From: Chryseobacterium nakagawai
Lineage (GTDB): Bacteria; Bacteroidota; Bacteroidia; Flavobacteriales; Weeksellaceae
Reading direction: 5' to 3'
NCBI RefSeq assembly: GCF_900637665.1
Contig: NZ_LR134386.1
Location: forward strand, 3,464,501-3,528,500
DNA: 64,000 nucleotides
A program made the position numbers and the translations under genes. Of this stretch, positions 1 to 8,648 are shown one piece after another; position 1 is the stretch's first letter, and each line of letters opens with the position of its first letter. The notes beneath the pieces are model-generated. The model saw only the letters and a program-made list of their open reading frames with translations, was not told where the DNA came from and made no database searches.

Positions 1-1395
1 TTTCATTCCCGTTCTATTTAATAGATGAAGACTTTCAGGAGTTATTCTTTCTGCAAAAACAACTCTGAAGTGATGGTCGTATTTATCTGTAAGGAAAAAT
101 GTGCTTCCAGGTGTAAATAAAATGTTCTTTGATTCACAATACTTATAAAATTTCTTCATGTCCATATTTTCCGGCATTTGTGCCCAAATACTGTATCCAC
201 CTTGAGGTCTATGGAAATAAGCCCCTTCCGGAAATGACTTTCTCAGGACTTCAAGTAACTGGGTAGCCTGTTGATTGAGCTTTTTACGGAATGACCGTAA
301 ATGTCTTTCATAGCTATTTTTCTGTAAAAACTTAAGGATCAATTCCTGATAAATAGGAGATACTGATCGGCCCAGTGCAAACTTTGCTCTTTCTGCCTTG
401 GCATAAAATGGTCCAGCATACAGCCAACCTAAACGAATTCCGGGAGCCAGAGTTTTTGAAAATGAAGAATAGGTTATTACCCATCCTTTTTCATCAAAGC
501 TTTTAATGCTGGATGGTCTTTTTTCTTCAAAATAAAGATCAGAATACATATCATTTTCAATAATGCATATGTGATGGCTTTCTGCTATTTCCAAGACATC
601 CTTTTTGGTTCTATCACTCATCAGGATTCCGGTTGGATTATGAAAATTAGGGGTAACAATAAGAGCCTTGATCTCATTTTCAGTGCACACATTTCGAAAA
701 TATTCAGTATCAAAGCCACTTCGGTAATGAACAGGGATTTCAATAACCTTCAAATCCAGATTGGCAATAACTTCCAAAATGGAAAATACACACGGACTAT
801 CTACTGCAACAACATCACCTGCCCTGGTTACAGAACTTAATGCAATCGTAAGCGCCTGCAAAGCACCGTCTGTAATAATCAGTTCATCAGGATTGAAGGA
901 ACAGCCATACATTGCCATTTGCTTTGCAATCTGCTTTCTCAATGCTTCAAGCCCATTGGAAGGATAATATCTCAGCAGAGAAGCTCCTTTTTCCCGGATC
1001 ACTTCCTGCATGGTTCTTAGAATCAGTTTTTGAGGAATCAAGAGATCACCAGGAACTGCTGTATTAAAGGAACTTGATTCTGAAATTCTTTTGGAAGTAA
1101 GCCGTATATTCTTCATAAATTCCTCATCCCGAACAACAGAAGGAAGCTTTGCTCTGGCTTCTGGAATATTCTCTTCTCTTTTATCAGCTACAAAATATCC
1201 TGAGCGTGGACGACTTTCAATCAAATCTTTAATCATTAAATATTCGAAACCGCTCTGTACTGAACTTGTACTCAGAGTATATCTTTCTTTTATTTCCCGA
1301 ATGGAGGGTAGCTTTTCACCAGCCTGTAAAATTCCGTTACGAATCTGTTCTTCAATAATCGTTGTAAAAGCTTCGTATTTATAAGTTTTCATCAT
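1..1395 (-). CDS. MocR/PdxR-type GntR regulator with aminotransferase domain (partial, C-terminus outside window)
   Basis: The minus-strand frame is open from an ATG pair at 1390-1395 to the left edge, 465 codons without a stop. The N-terminal part (residues about 2-75) reads as a GntR winged helix, with KLPSIREIKERYTLS followed by SGYFV. The remainder is a class I aminotransferase fold. The PLP-binding lysine lies in SSFSKTLAPG (K314), preceded by an NFHNPTG motif. MocR proteins use PLP as an effector rather than for catalysis and often control their own gene and a divergent neighbour. Here the divergent neighbour is an acetyltransferase-like gene 113 bp away. The family's usual length is about 470-490 residues, so only a short tail is missing. 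Regulation of vitamin B6 or amino-acid metabolism is family knowledge, not shown here. Confidence 0.9.
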   Translation of the reverse strand, partial: MMKTYKYEAFTTIIEEQIRNGILQAGEKLPSIREIKERYTLSTSSVQSGFEYLMIKDLIESRPRSGYFVADKREENIPEARAKLPSVVRDEEFMKNIRLTSKRISESSSFNTAVPGDLLIPQKLILRTMQEVIREKGASLLRYYPSNGLEALRKQIAKQMAMYGCSFNPDELIITDGALQALTIALSSVTRAGDVVAVDSPCVFSILEVIANLDLKVIEIPVHYRSGFDTEYFRNVCTENEIKALIVTPNFHNPTGILMSDRTKKDVLEIAESHHICIIENDMYSDLYFEEKRPSSIKSFDEKGWVITYSSFSKTLAPGIRLGWLYAGPFYAKAERAKFALGRSVSPIYQELILKFLQKNSYERHLRSFRKKLNQQATQLLEVLRKSFPEGAYFHRPQGGYSIWAQMPENMDMKKFYKYCESKNILFTPGSTFFLTDKYDHHFRVVFAERITPESLHLLNRTGMK

Positions 1396-1404
1396 CTCAT
1401 CTCA

Positions 1405-1466
1405 ATCTGTACTGAACAAATTTACAAAATTAGAACCTGTACCGGTTACATTTTAACCATCTGTAT
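1405..1466 (-). promoter_or_regulatory. MocR promoter with three candidate operator repeats
   Basis: A -7 box TAAATTTG lies on the minus strand at 1417-1424, matching TAnnTTTG. Three direct repeats of A[TC]CTGTA[CT] (read on the plus strand) sit at 1405-1412, 1435-1442 and 1459-1466. One is just downstream of the box and two are upstream. Repeats of this kind are expected at MocR/GabR autoregulated promoters. Binding is inferred. Confidence 0.5.
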
Positions 1467-1489
1467 CCTTTCTGAATAAATTAATCTTA

Positions 1490-1497
1490 TAATTTTG
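1490..1497 (+). promoter_or_regulatory. -7 promoter element of acetyltransferase-like gene
   Basis: TAATTTTG matches the Bacteroidota -7 consensus. It ends only 11 bases before the ATG at 1509, so the transcript would carry a very short leader of roughly five bases. Confidence 0.45.
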
Positions 1498-1508
1498 AAG
1501 AAAAAAGA

Positions 1509-2021
1509 ATGAAAATCATTTCAAAATTTACCATAGGTTCTGACGAAGGCGTTGATGATCTTTTTACAATGATCAAATCTTATGTAAACACCACTTACAA
1601 AGAACATGTTTCAGAGGAAGAGATCGGGCACTATATAGAAGACTGGGACCCAAGGAAAATGATTAATGAGCTCAACAACCTGTCTAATCAGCTTATTATC
1701 ACATATGCAGATGAGCGACCTGTAGGCTATGGTATTCTAAAAAGTGGTTCTGGATATCCGGGTTCAGACGGAGATAAAAGGCTTACAGAACTTAATTTTA
1801 TTATTCTTCGGGAATATGATACCCAAGAAATTCGTGAATCTCTATGGAAGAAATGCAAAACGGCAGCTTCTTTTACCGATATTATCTGGGCCAACATCTT
1901 TGCAGAAGATCCTTTATTGGAGTTTTTAAAAGAGTGTGGCTTTATTATTAAAGAAAATGCAAAAACTCCTCCATTTCAGCTTCCGTCTTATATTGTAGAA
2001 ATGAATATCAGTAAGAATTAA
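1509..2021 (+). CDS. GNAT-like N-acetyltransferase
   Basis: This 170-residue protein has the layout of a GNAT acyltransferase. A first strand and helices are followed by a strand pair with ERPVGYGILK (about residues 70-80), then a C-terminal segment with WANIFAEDPLLEFLKECGF, which resembles the usual end of the fold. The substrate cannot be told. It is divergent from the MocR regulator and shares its 113-bp promoter region, so it is the most likely target of that regulator. The start is the ATG 11 bases after a good -7 box. No truncation is visible. Confidence 0.7.
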   Translation: MKIISKFTIGSDEGVDDLFTMIKSYVNTTYKEHVSEEEIGHYIEDWDPRKMINELNNLSNQLIITYADERPVGYGILKSGSGYPGSDGDKRLTELNFIILREYDTQEIRESLWKKCKTAASFTDIIWANIFAEDPLLEFLKECGFIIKENAKTPPFQLPSYIVEMNISKN

Positions 2022-2087
2022 TAGATCTTCGATCAATACCACTCATAAAAACTATTGAAGGCAAATCTTAAAAACCAAAGATTTGTC

Positions 2088-2095
2088 TATCTTTG
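2088..2095 (+). promoter_or_regulatory. -7 promoter element of AraC gene
   Basis: TATCTTTG is a full match to TAnnTTTG. It lies inside the longer reading frame that begins at the TTG at 2083, which argues that translation begins at the downstream ATG at 2116. Confidence 0.55.
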
Positions 2096-2115
2096 ATTTT
2101 TATAATTCTGATACA

Positions 2116-3027
2116 ATGAGTGATCAACTGGAAACCATAAAAGACTACTACAAACGTACCCGTAGAAATATTCTCGAAATATCTGATGCAGATCTTGAGA
2201 CCGGAAAAACCCATTTCAACATCATTCCGAGAAAATATTGCAGTTTTAAAAGCCCTTATAACCGACGTGATTATTACAAAATATGCTTTATCATAGGAAA
2301 AGGAACGGCCTATTATGGAACCCACACCCTATATGTTGACCGCCCGGCTCTATTTTTTCCATCACCCAATATTCCTTATACATGGGAATGTGAAGATGAT
2401 TTTCAGGAAGGGTTTTCCTGTTTATTCAATCAGGAATTTTTTAATGTAAATTCAGAATTTAACTTGTTTAAAAAGACATCGTTATTTAAAGAATGGAGCA
2501 AACCGTTTATATTCCTGGATGAGGAACAGATCCAACTGGCTACCATGTATTTTGAGCAGATGTACAAACTGAACCATTCTACCTATCCTTTTCGCTGCAA
2601 TGGTATTAAAAGTAACCTTGCCTCTGTTTTGCACCTTGCCCTGGAAAACCGTGTGGAGGATGTAAGTCTTAATGACCTTCCTGCCAATGTCCGACTGTAC
2701 AGATTGTTTGATGAGCTCCTGAACAAACAGTTCCCTTTAGATTCTCCAGCCTACCCTTTAGCTTTAAAAACGGCTTCTGCTTTCGCAGATCATCTGAATG
2801 TACATGTCAACCATTTGAACTCATCTGTAAAATCGGTTACAAGCCTCACGACCACGCAAATTATAAAAGAAAAAATATTTGAGGAATCTAAAAATCTTCT
2901 GAAATACACGAACTGGGATATTGCCCAAGTTGGTTATACCCTTGGTTTTGAGCAGCCATCCCATTTTAATAATTTCTTTAAAAAGTATGCAGAGACTTCG
3001 CCATTAAAATTCAAGAACTCTTTTTAA
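2116..3027 (+). CDS. AraC-family transcriptional regulator
   Basis: The 303-residue protein has an N-terminal cupin-like sensing half and a C-terminal AraC DNA-binding half. In the latter, TNWDIAQVGYTLGFEQPSHF followed by NNFFKKYAETSPLKF is the typical second helix-turn-helix and end. The start at 2116 (MSDQLETIKDYYKR) is preferred over a TTG at 2083, because the likely promoter element lies between them. The next gene downstream, in the same direction, is a Bcr/CflA-type exporter beginning 82 bases later. AraC regulators in this position commonly control the adjacent efflux gene. That pairing is inferred from position only. Confidence 0.88.
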   Translation: MSDQLETIKDYYKRTRRNILEISDADLETGKTHFNIIPRKYCSFKSPYNRRDYYKICFIIGKGTAYYGTHTLYVDRPALFFPSPNIPYTWECEDDFQEGFSCLFNQEFFNVNSEFNLFKKTSLFKEWSKPFIFLDEEQIQLATMYFEQMYKLNHSTYPFRCNGIKSNLASVLHLALENRVEDVSLNDLPANVRLYRLFDELLNKQFPLDSPAYPLALKTASAFADHLNVHVNHLNSSVKSVTSLTTTQIIKEKIFEESKNLLKYTNWDIAQVGYTLGFEQPSHFNNFFKKYAETSPLKFKNSF

Positions 3028-3109
3028 ATATTTGAATTTTGTAATTTTTACTTTGTCTTTTAAAACTCAATTTTCTATTCTTGAAGTATTTTTGCATGGT
3101 AAAAAATGA

Positions 3110-4321
3110 ATGAATATGTTGAGAGAAGCATCTGAGAAACGCATCAGATTAATAACCATTATGGCCTTTGTGTCTATCCCGCTTTCGGGGTTTGTTACTG
3201 ATATTTACCTGCCATCCTTCCCTTCTATGGCCAAGGAAATGATGGTTTCAGAAAAAGATATACAGATCACTTTAACTTCTTACCTGCTGAGCTACGGAAT
3301 TTCTCAATTATTTGTGGGCGGAATTCTGGACAGTATCGGTCGTTACCGTCCTAAATTACTTGCTTTATTTATTTTGATCCTGAGCAGTATTTTCATTACT
3401 ATGACCAATAGTATTTTATTAATATGCTTACTCCGCATCCTTCAGGGAGTTGCCGTTTCTGTACTTGTTGTGGCTACCCGTGCTATTTTTGTAGATCTTT
3501 ATGATGCCGAACGGGTAAAGCATTACCTGAGTTATTTTACGATTGCCTGGTCTTGTGGTCCTATCTTGGCTCCTTTCCTCGGCGGTTACCTTGAAAAGCT
3601 TTTTAACTGGCATGCTAACTTTTATTTCCTTGCTTTTTATGCAGGATTTTTATTTCTGTTCGAGTGGTTCTTCAGCGGTGAAAGTCTTCCGCAAAAAAAG
3701 AAACTGGATCTTTCAGAGAATATTAACCTGTATTCCATGATGCTTAAAAACAAAATCTTCATGCTCGGAATCATTATTCTGGGATTAAGCTACTCTATTG
3801 TGATGCTATTCAATATTACCGGCCCTTTCATTATTGAAAACACCTTCCACTTTACTCCTGTAGTGATTGGATATTGTACCCTGATTTTAGGGTTTTCATG
3901 GATGATAGGAGGCTTTATAGGAAAACGCAGACTTGGTTTGGATTTTAAATCGAGAATTTTATTGCCTATTATCCTTCAACTGATATTAATTGCAGGATTA
4001 ATAACCACCAGCTACTTTGCAGAGAGTCTTTATATAATGATTCCTTTTGCCTTTTTTATTCATATCTGTTCGGGCGTTTTATTTACTTCGTTTTTTACAA
4101 CGAGTATGCTGTATTTTCCTAAAAATGCAGGAACAGCCGGCGGATTGATGGGCGGACTGGTTTATGTTATCACTTCAATCACCAGCTTTATTATTTCCGT
4201 AAGTGGAACAGTAACGGAACAAAAGGATCTTTCCTGGCGATACCTTATCATTGCTATTTTTCTATTGGGAATAATTCTTATTATGAATCGGGCCGTAAAA
4301 AAAGAAAAAGCAGAGAATTGA
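3110..4321 (+). CDS. Bcr/CflA-type MFS drug-efflux transporter
   Basis: This 403-residue inner-membrane protein has about twelve hydrophobic segments. The first begins at ITIMAFVSIPLSGFVTDIYLP, the signature start of the Bcr/CflA branch of the DHA1 major facilitator family. The loop motif GGILDSIGRYRPK between helices 2 and 3 corresponds to MFS motif A (GxLxDrxGrkp). Family members export drugs or dipeptides with proton antiport. The true substrate is unknown. It follows the AraC gene in the same direction and ends in a strong terminator. ATG codons at 3110 and 3116 are both possible starts; the first is used here. Confidence 0.9.
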   Translation: MNMLREASEKRIRLITIMAFVSIPLSGFVTDIYLPSFPSMAKEMMVSEKDIQITLTSYLLSYGISQLFVGGILDSIGRYRPKLLALFILILSSIFITMTNSILLICLLRILQGVAVSVLVVATRAIFVDLYDAERVKHYLSYFTIAWSCGPILAPFLGGYLEKLFNWHANFYFLAFYAGFLFLFEWFFSGESLPQKKKLDLSENINLYSMMLKNKIFMLGIIILGLSYSIVMLFNITGPFIIENTFHFTPVVIGYCTLILGFSWMIGGFIGKRRLGLDFKSRILLPIILQLILIAGLITTSYFAESLYIMIPFAFFIHICSGVLFTSFFTTSMLYFPKNAGTAGGLMGGLVYVITSITSFIISVSGTVTEQKDLSWRYLIIAIFLLGIILIMNRAVKKEKAEN

Positions 4322-4334
4322 TCTCTGCTTTTTT
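4305..4334 (+). terminator. Rho-independent terminator after MFS gene
   Basis: GCAGAGA (4310-4316) pairs with TCTCTGC (4322-4328), with A-runs before and a T-run after. The stem overlaps the stop codon region of the transporter gene. Confidence 0.8.
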
Positions 4335-4442
4335 ATTTATTGCTTGTTATTTTATTTTTCAAACAGGAATTTCGAAGTTATGCTCTTGAAAATGTTATAA
4401 AGGATGGCAGAGGCGTTTCACTCAGGATAAAGCAACGTTAAT

Positions 4443-4799
4443 TTACTTCAGGCTTTCTAAATAACTTTTTAAAATAAGGGGATGACAATGTTCTTCGTCT
4501 TTTGCAGCATATACCAATGTGATCTTTTCCTGGCCTTTATGTTGGTCCAGAAACTCCTTTCCAGGCTTATTTTCATGGAGCTCTTTCAGATATTTTTCTG
4601 AAAATTCTTTCCATCGTTCAGGATCATGATGAAACCATTTTCTCAATTCTGAAGAAGGCGCAAGATCTTTGTTCCATTCATCAATATCTGCTGCTTCTTT
4701 AGTCAGTCCACGAGGCCATAAACGGTCTACAAGAACCCGATAACCATCATGAGGAGAAGGCGTTTCATAGACTCTTTTTAATACAATTTCAGGCATCAT
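4443..4799 (-). CDS. DUF488 (YeaO-type) protein
   Basis: The 118-residue soluble protein carries the DUF488 hallmarks. DGYRVLVDRLWPRGL is near residue 20, followed by the acidic W-hydrophobic stretch IDEWNKDLAPS and then the helix RKWFHHDPERWKEFSEKY. Length is normal for the family. The function of DUF488 proteins is not established. It lies 97 bases downstream of the lactonase gene on the same strand, and the two may be cotranscribed. Two adjacent ATG codons at 4799 and 4796 are possible starts. Confidence 0.88.
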   Translation of the reverse strand: MMPEIVLKRVYETPSPHDGYRVLVDRLWPRGLTKEAADIDEWNKDLAPSSELRKWFHHDPERWKEFSEKYLKELHENKPGKEFLDQHKGQEKITLVYAAKDEEHCHPLILKSYLESLK

Positions 4800-4896
4800 A
4801 TAAAAGTTAATTAAACGTTATAAAATGAGTATTACAACAGCAAAATCTATTTCTCATTATTGAATTTCATCACTTTGAATTTCAACCTATTCGATA

Positions 4897-6018
4897 TTAG
4901 TATTTTCTGATCTGAACGGTAGAAACACCGTTTAATTTCACTTCTCTGCCTACTTTTTTCAGCAATCCTGTTTCTGAATTCCGCTTAAAGACAACGGCAG
5001 TTCCGCTTACAGGATGAGCTACAATTAAAAACTTTCCGGTGCTGTCAATCGTAAAGGTTCTTGGATGATTTCCTTTTGTAGATTGATATCCTACCGTTTT
5101 CAATGTCCCGTCATTCAAAATTGAAAATATAGCAATGTTATTTTCCTTTCCTCGGTTTGAAGCATACAGATAGCGTCCATCCGGAGAAATATGAATATCT
5201 GAACTTTCAAAGTCATTTTTAAACTGATCGGAATGGGTATTGATTCTCTGAATAGGTTCCAGTTTTCCATTATCATACTGGTAAACACTTACAGCACCGC
5301 CCATTTCTTCAATACAATAGCCAAATTTTCCATTGGGATGAAAAGTAAAATGCCTTGGTCCACTACCTAAAGGAGTTGGAGTGAAAGACTTTTCGGCTTC
5401 TGTCAATGGTTCTTTTTTATCCGCTTCAAATTTATAGGTTCTTATTTTATCGGCTCCAAGATCCGGTAAAAACACATATTTAAAATCAGGAGAAAAAACG
5501 GTTGAATGAATATGAGCCCGATCCTGCCTGTCCTGATTTATACTTCCTTCTGAAAATTGAAAATTCTGAACCCTCGGTTGTATCACTCCATTTTGTGAAA
5601 TGGGATAAACAGAAGTACTTCCTTCGGTATAATTTCCATTAATCAACCATTTTCCGCTCTTATGAGCTGCAAGATAAACAGGATTCTCCCCACCACTTTT
5701 CTGGCTATTGATATAAGTAAGAGACTTTTTTTCAGCATTAAACTCAAAACTACTTACACTTCCTGCATTTTTGGTTTTACTTTCTGTACAGACAAAAACA
5801 TATTTTCCATCTGGTGACAGTGTCAGAAATGATGGATTTAAAACTCCTTTAGCAGAAGTTACTTTCGATAGTCTTCCTTTGAGGGTATCTAATTCATAGA
5901 CGTAAATTCCTTCGGTTTCTTTATTATGATTAAATGAACCAAAAAACACATAGGTATTCTGTGCACATAATTTTAAGCCTGCTAAAATAATAAGCATTGT
6001 ACATAACGTTTTTTTCAA
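4897..6018 (-). CDS. Secreted lactonase-family seven-bladed beta-propeller protein
   Basis: The 373-residue protein begins with a Sec signal peptide (MKKTLCTMLIILAGLKLCAQ). A repeated beta-propeller pattern follows with blade motifs such as LSPDGKYVFV, FSPDFKYVFLPD and ISPDGRYLYASNRG. This is the lactonase family that includes 6-phosphogluconolactonase of the YbhE/Pgl type. HFTFHPNGKFGYCIEE matches the conserved core. Because it is exported, a periplasmic or surface sugar-lactone hydrolase is more likely than a pentose-phosphate enzyme; that is inference. The start is the ATG that gives a complete signal peptide. Confidence 0.88.
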   Translation of the reverse strand: MKKTLCTMLIILAGLKLCAQNTYVFFGSFNHNKETEGIYVYELDTLKGRLSKVTSAKGVLNPSFLTLSPDGKYVFVCTESKTKNAGSVSSFEFNAEKKSLTYINSQKSGGENPVYLAAHKSGKWLINGNYTEGSTSVYPISQNGVIQPRVQNFQFSEGSINQDRQDRAHIHSTVFSPDFKYVFLPDLGADKIRTYKFEADKKEPLTEAEKSFTPTPLGSGPRHFTFHPNGKFGYCIEEMGGAVSVYQYDNGKLEPIQRINTHSDQFKNDFESSDIHISPDGRYLYASNRGKENNIAIFSILNDGTLKTVGYQSTKGNHPRTFTIDSTGKFLIVAHPVSGTAVVFKRNSETGLLKKVGREVKLNGVSTVQIRKY

Positions 6019-6341
6019 TTTTTATTAGTTTTTTTCGAATGTTTTGAGAATATAGTGAGAAGTTTAAAGTTAGATATTTTGTATGAGTTGAAATATTTAA
6101 ATCCTAAAAATATTTTCAAATGACCTTACAGTAACCTATTTCATAACTTCATTACCTCCAACATGTCATCATAAATCCATTATATTTAATCTTCCCATAC
6201 TTTTTTATCAATAAAAAACTTTATCTTTACTCATTAATTCCTGTATCAGAAAATATGTTATCATGATTATGGGAATGATCTATTAACAAGGCTTTATTAT
6301 TGATATAATTAAGGCTAATCTTTACTAAAATTTAAATTATA
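6019..6341. other. Intergenic region between divergent genes
   Basis: This AT-rich divergent spacer lies between the lactonase gene and a small hypothetical gene. A weak -7-like box TAACTTTA lies on the minus strand near 6066-6073. Nothing else stands out. Confidence 0.4.
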
Positions 6342-6701
6342 ATGAATTATAAGCTCGAGCTCAATACTCAAGAGCCTAACTCTAAAATTGTTTTTCACAA
6401 CATCATATTTGATACATTCAAAATCAATATTGTTGAAAGATATATCGGGGCAATGAATTTCCGTCCGAAATTATCTAACGTTTTATTTAAAGTAAGAACA
6501 TTAGATAATCAACTCATTAACAGGAAAGATGGCAATATAAGGGTAAAAATTAAAGATGACAATTTTGAAACCTATCAGAAATTAACGCAGGCATTAAATT
6601 CTTACGAATATAAAAACAAGCTGATTAACAGACAGGAAACAGATCAGAATTATGTACATTTTATATTGAGCCTGGTCATTACAAACTATAATCTTAATTA
6701 A
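6342..6701 (+). CDS. Hypothetical protein, 119 residues
   Basis: I do not recognise a family. The protein is soluble, basic and lysine/asparagine-rich, with no signal peptide or membrane segment. The ATG follows a T/A-rich leader with a weak TAATCTTTA-like box. The frame is clearly longer than chance neighbours and is followed by an imperfect palindrome at 6865. It stands alone between long noncoding stretches. A real but lineage-restricted gene is most likely. Confidence 0.5.
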   Translation: MNYKLELNTQEPNSKIVFHNIIFDTFKINIVERYIGAMNFRPKLSNVLFKVRTLDNQLINRKDGNIRVKIKDDNFETYQKLTQALNSYEYKNKLINRQETDQNYVHFILSLVITNYNLN

Positions 6702-6864
6702 TATTTTTTGCAATTGATTCTTCATTGACTCTCTATTTCTTTGAGTCGGTCTTATCAATTTATATTCTTCATGGAGGTTTACGATCCTTCCCAATGCTGA
6801 AGAATTTTCATCGTAGAATTCACTGAATTTTACCACTGAATCATTTGAAACTATTATATAATAA

Positions 6865-6891
6865 GCCTGGAAGTTTATAAATCTTCCAGGC
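6865..6891. terminator. Palindrome, possible weak terminator
   Basis: GCCTGGAAG (6865-6873) pairs perfectly with CTTCCAGGC (6883-6891) over a 9-base AT-rich loop. Neither side has a long T-run, so it may be only a weak terminator of the preceding small gene. Confidence 0.45.
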
Positions 6892-7120
6892 CATATTGTT
6901 ACTTGGCGAGTCGTTTTAAAGTCAATATGCTGTTGGCTATCTATATAATTTCACAAGATTTTTTCAAAAGTGAAAACAAACCCGGTTTTATAACTATTTT
7001 TTGGGTTGATTCCTTCTTTTTATATCACTTTTTCTTCCTCAACCTAGTTTCTTCAAAAGCAAACGAAATTCACAATATAACTTATTGATAACTCCAATTG
7101 CCCAATAACTTATTTTGTCT

Positions 7121-7203
7121 TAAATTTGCACCCGATTCTCATGTTTAATTTGAGTTTTCATGGTTATTAGTTTTTATCCTCGAAGTCATTCGAGGATTTT
7201 TTA
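7121..7203 (+). ncRNA. Candidate short transcript: promoter, 9-residue ORF, terminator
   Basis: TAAATTTG (7121-7128), with TTG 20 bases upstream (7098-7100), forms a complete Bacteroidota-type promoter. A strong hairpin follows about 45 bases after the predicted start of transcription: ATCCTCGAA (7176-7184) pairs with TTCGAGGAT (7189-7197) and is followed by T residues. Between them lies an ATG frame of nine residues, MFNLSFHGY. No gene follows on this strand for 1.4 kb, so this is either an independent small RNA of about 70 bases or an orphan attenuator. It matches no RNA family I can name with certainty. Confidence 0.45.
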
Positions 7204-7681
7204 TTTCTCTACACTTCTTAATGTATAATTGATCATATTATTTTATTCAAATAAAAACACCGCGAAGATTCTTATTAAACAGAAATTTTCAACTGTTCGA
7301 CAAATATAATAGCGTAGACGTAAATCCTTTTTCTTTTTTAAATGCATTCACAAATGCCCGTGGGATACATATCCGCATTCTTAAGCAAGGGAAGCAATCT
7401 TATACTCAGCAACTTCACTCCTACAATAAATCAGATATTCTGCGCATCTTGATTATCAAAAAAATCATAGGATGAATAATCTTCAGTTAGCAGTGTACTT
7501 TGGATTAAGCAGAAATACAATGACCAAATGTCGCAGAATGTTTCAATAATTATTTCAGCAAAGATATCTGAAATACATGTTACATTGCTATCACTTAAGA
7601 GTGTACCAAAAGAGTGAAATTTAAAAATTTCATCCTTTTTTTTAAAATATTATCTGTTCTTTATCAAGAGAATTTTCTATC
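7204..7681. other. Noncoding stretch with possible decayed coding sequence
   Basis: No intact frame is present. Short peptide-like stretches on the plus strand, for example one reading LAVYFGLSRNTMTKCRRMF near 7486-7542, look like a broken helix-turn-helix gene. They contain stops and a frame break. No family can be assigned. Confidence 0.3.
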
Positions 7682-8128
7682 TCATTTTATCCAACTTCCT
7701 GCTAATTGAGACAGAACGCCTGCTTTTTGTGCAATTCCCAAAGTATTTGGAAAATCTTTGTAATAAACAATACCACTTACATCAAATTTAATAAGCGCAA
7801 TAGAAGATTGTATTTCAAAAGGTTCATTCGTTGCTAATGATTTTCCTTCCGTGAAATACTCAACAGTAGCTGTTTGGGTATCTATACAATGGTATATTTT
7901 TGTATAAACATCCTCTATTTCAATCAACTGGGCAAGTGGGTTTTGCTGTACATTCTCAAAGTGCTTTTTTATATTTTCTTTTCCATTAATCACAATCTTA
8001 CCATTCACTGTAAATGGTATTTCAAAAATTGCACTCTCTGTAAAATAGCTAACAAATTTATCATAACTCCTTGTCTGCAAAGAATCTGATAGGCCTTGAA
8101 TAATTGTATTTATTTTTAACTCGTCCAT
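7682..8128 (-). CDS. SnoaL-like / NTF2-superfamily protein
   Basis: The 148-residue protein has the SnoaL pattern. An N-terminal helix is followed by SYDKFVSYFTESAIFEIPF, then a second helix KENIKKHFENV, then the antiparallel strands ending YYKDF. Such small cone-shaped proteins act as hydrolases, isomerases or ligand-binding proteins. The substrate cannot be inferred from the sequence. It is monocistronic, with noncoding DNA on both sides. Confidence 0.78.
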   Translation of the reverse strand: MDELKINTIIQGLSDSLQTRSYDKFVSYFTESAIFEIPFTVNGKIVINGKENIKKHFENVQQNPLAQLIEIEDVYTKIYHCIDTQTATVEYFTEGKSLATNEPFEIQSSIALIKFDVSGIVYYKDFPNTLGIAQKAGVLSQLAGSWIK

Positions 8129-8530
8129 TGTATTTATTAAATATATGATTACTTATTTCAAAACATGGGCTTGATTTGAATCAAAATCCAACTTACCATA
8201 AAGTACAAACATCTATTTTCAACAAACCTAAGATAAACAAAAATGAGGAATGGCAAAACACTGAAAACTAAAGAAATAAAACTGCTAAAAATATGATGTA
8301 AATTTCATATTTCACCAATACTAAAGTTCTTACTCCTCCATTTCATAAGTACGGTCTTATTGTATCTAACTATTAATTATACATTTCACAATAAAATAGC
8401 ACATTATATACATTCCAATTTACAATCTACCCTAAAAAATATTGCTACACTTCTAATATCATTCATTCAAGTCGGAATTTCTTTTATAAAATGCAGTATT
8501 TATACTTAATCATAAAACGAAAAATTAAAA
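8129..8530. other. Intergenic region, no gene seen
   Basis: This very AT-rich stretch lies between divergent genes. I see no open frame, RNA gene or repeat before the promoter at 8531. Confidence 0.5.
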
Positions 8531-8538
8531 TAAGTTTG
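8531..8538 (+). promoter_or_regulatory. -7 promoter element of surface-protein gene
   Basis: TAAGTTTG matches TAnnTTTG. Transcription should start near 8545, immediately before a long hairpin. Confidence 0.55.
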
Positions 8539-8552
8539 CGCAACTGATTTAC

Positions 8553-8606
8553 AATATCTACTCAATATTTTTATCACGAAACAATGAAATACATTGAGTA
8601 GATATT
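8553..8606 (+). promoter_or_regulatory. 14-bp perfect stem-loop in mRNA leader
   Basis: AATATCTACTCAAT (8553-8566) is the exact reverse complement of ATTGAGTAGATATT (8593-8606), with a 26-base loop. It begins a few bases after the predicted transcription start and lies 42 bases before the start codon. It could protect the mRNA 5' end or control translation. It has no T-run and is not a terminator. Confidence 0.6.
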
Positions 8607-8648
8607 AAAATCACAACTATAAAAAAAGAAAAACTAATAACCGAAAAC

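Noticed and set aside
6594..6836. 80-codon minus-strand frame overlapping the 119-residue hypothetical gene
   Set aside because: It overlaps the better plus-strand frame, has no promoter or family, and its second half is simply the antisense of that gene.
6903..7088. 61-codon plus-strand hydrophobic frame
   Set aside because: It is phenylalanine-rich AT-biased sequence without promoter, ribosome site or family. Probably chance.
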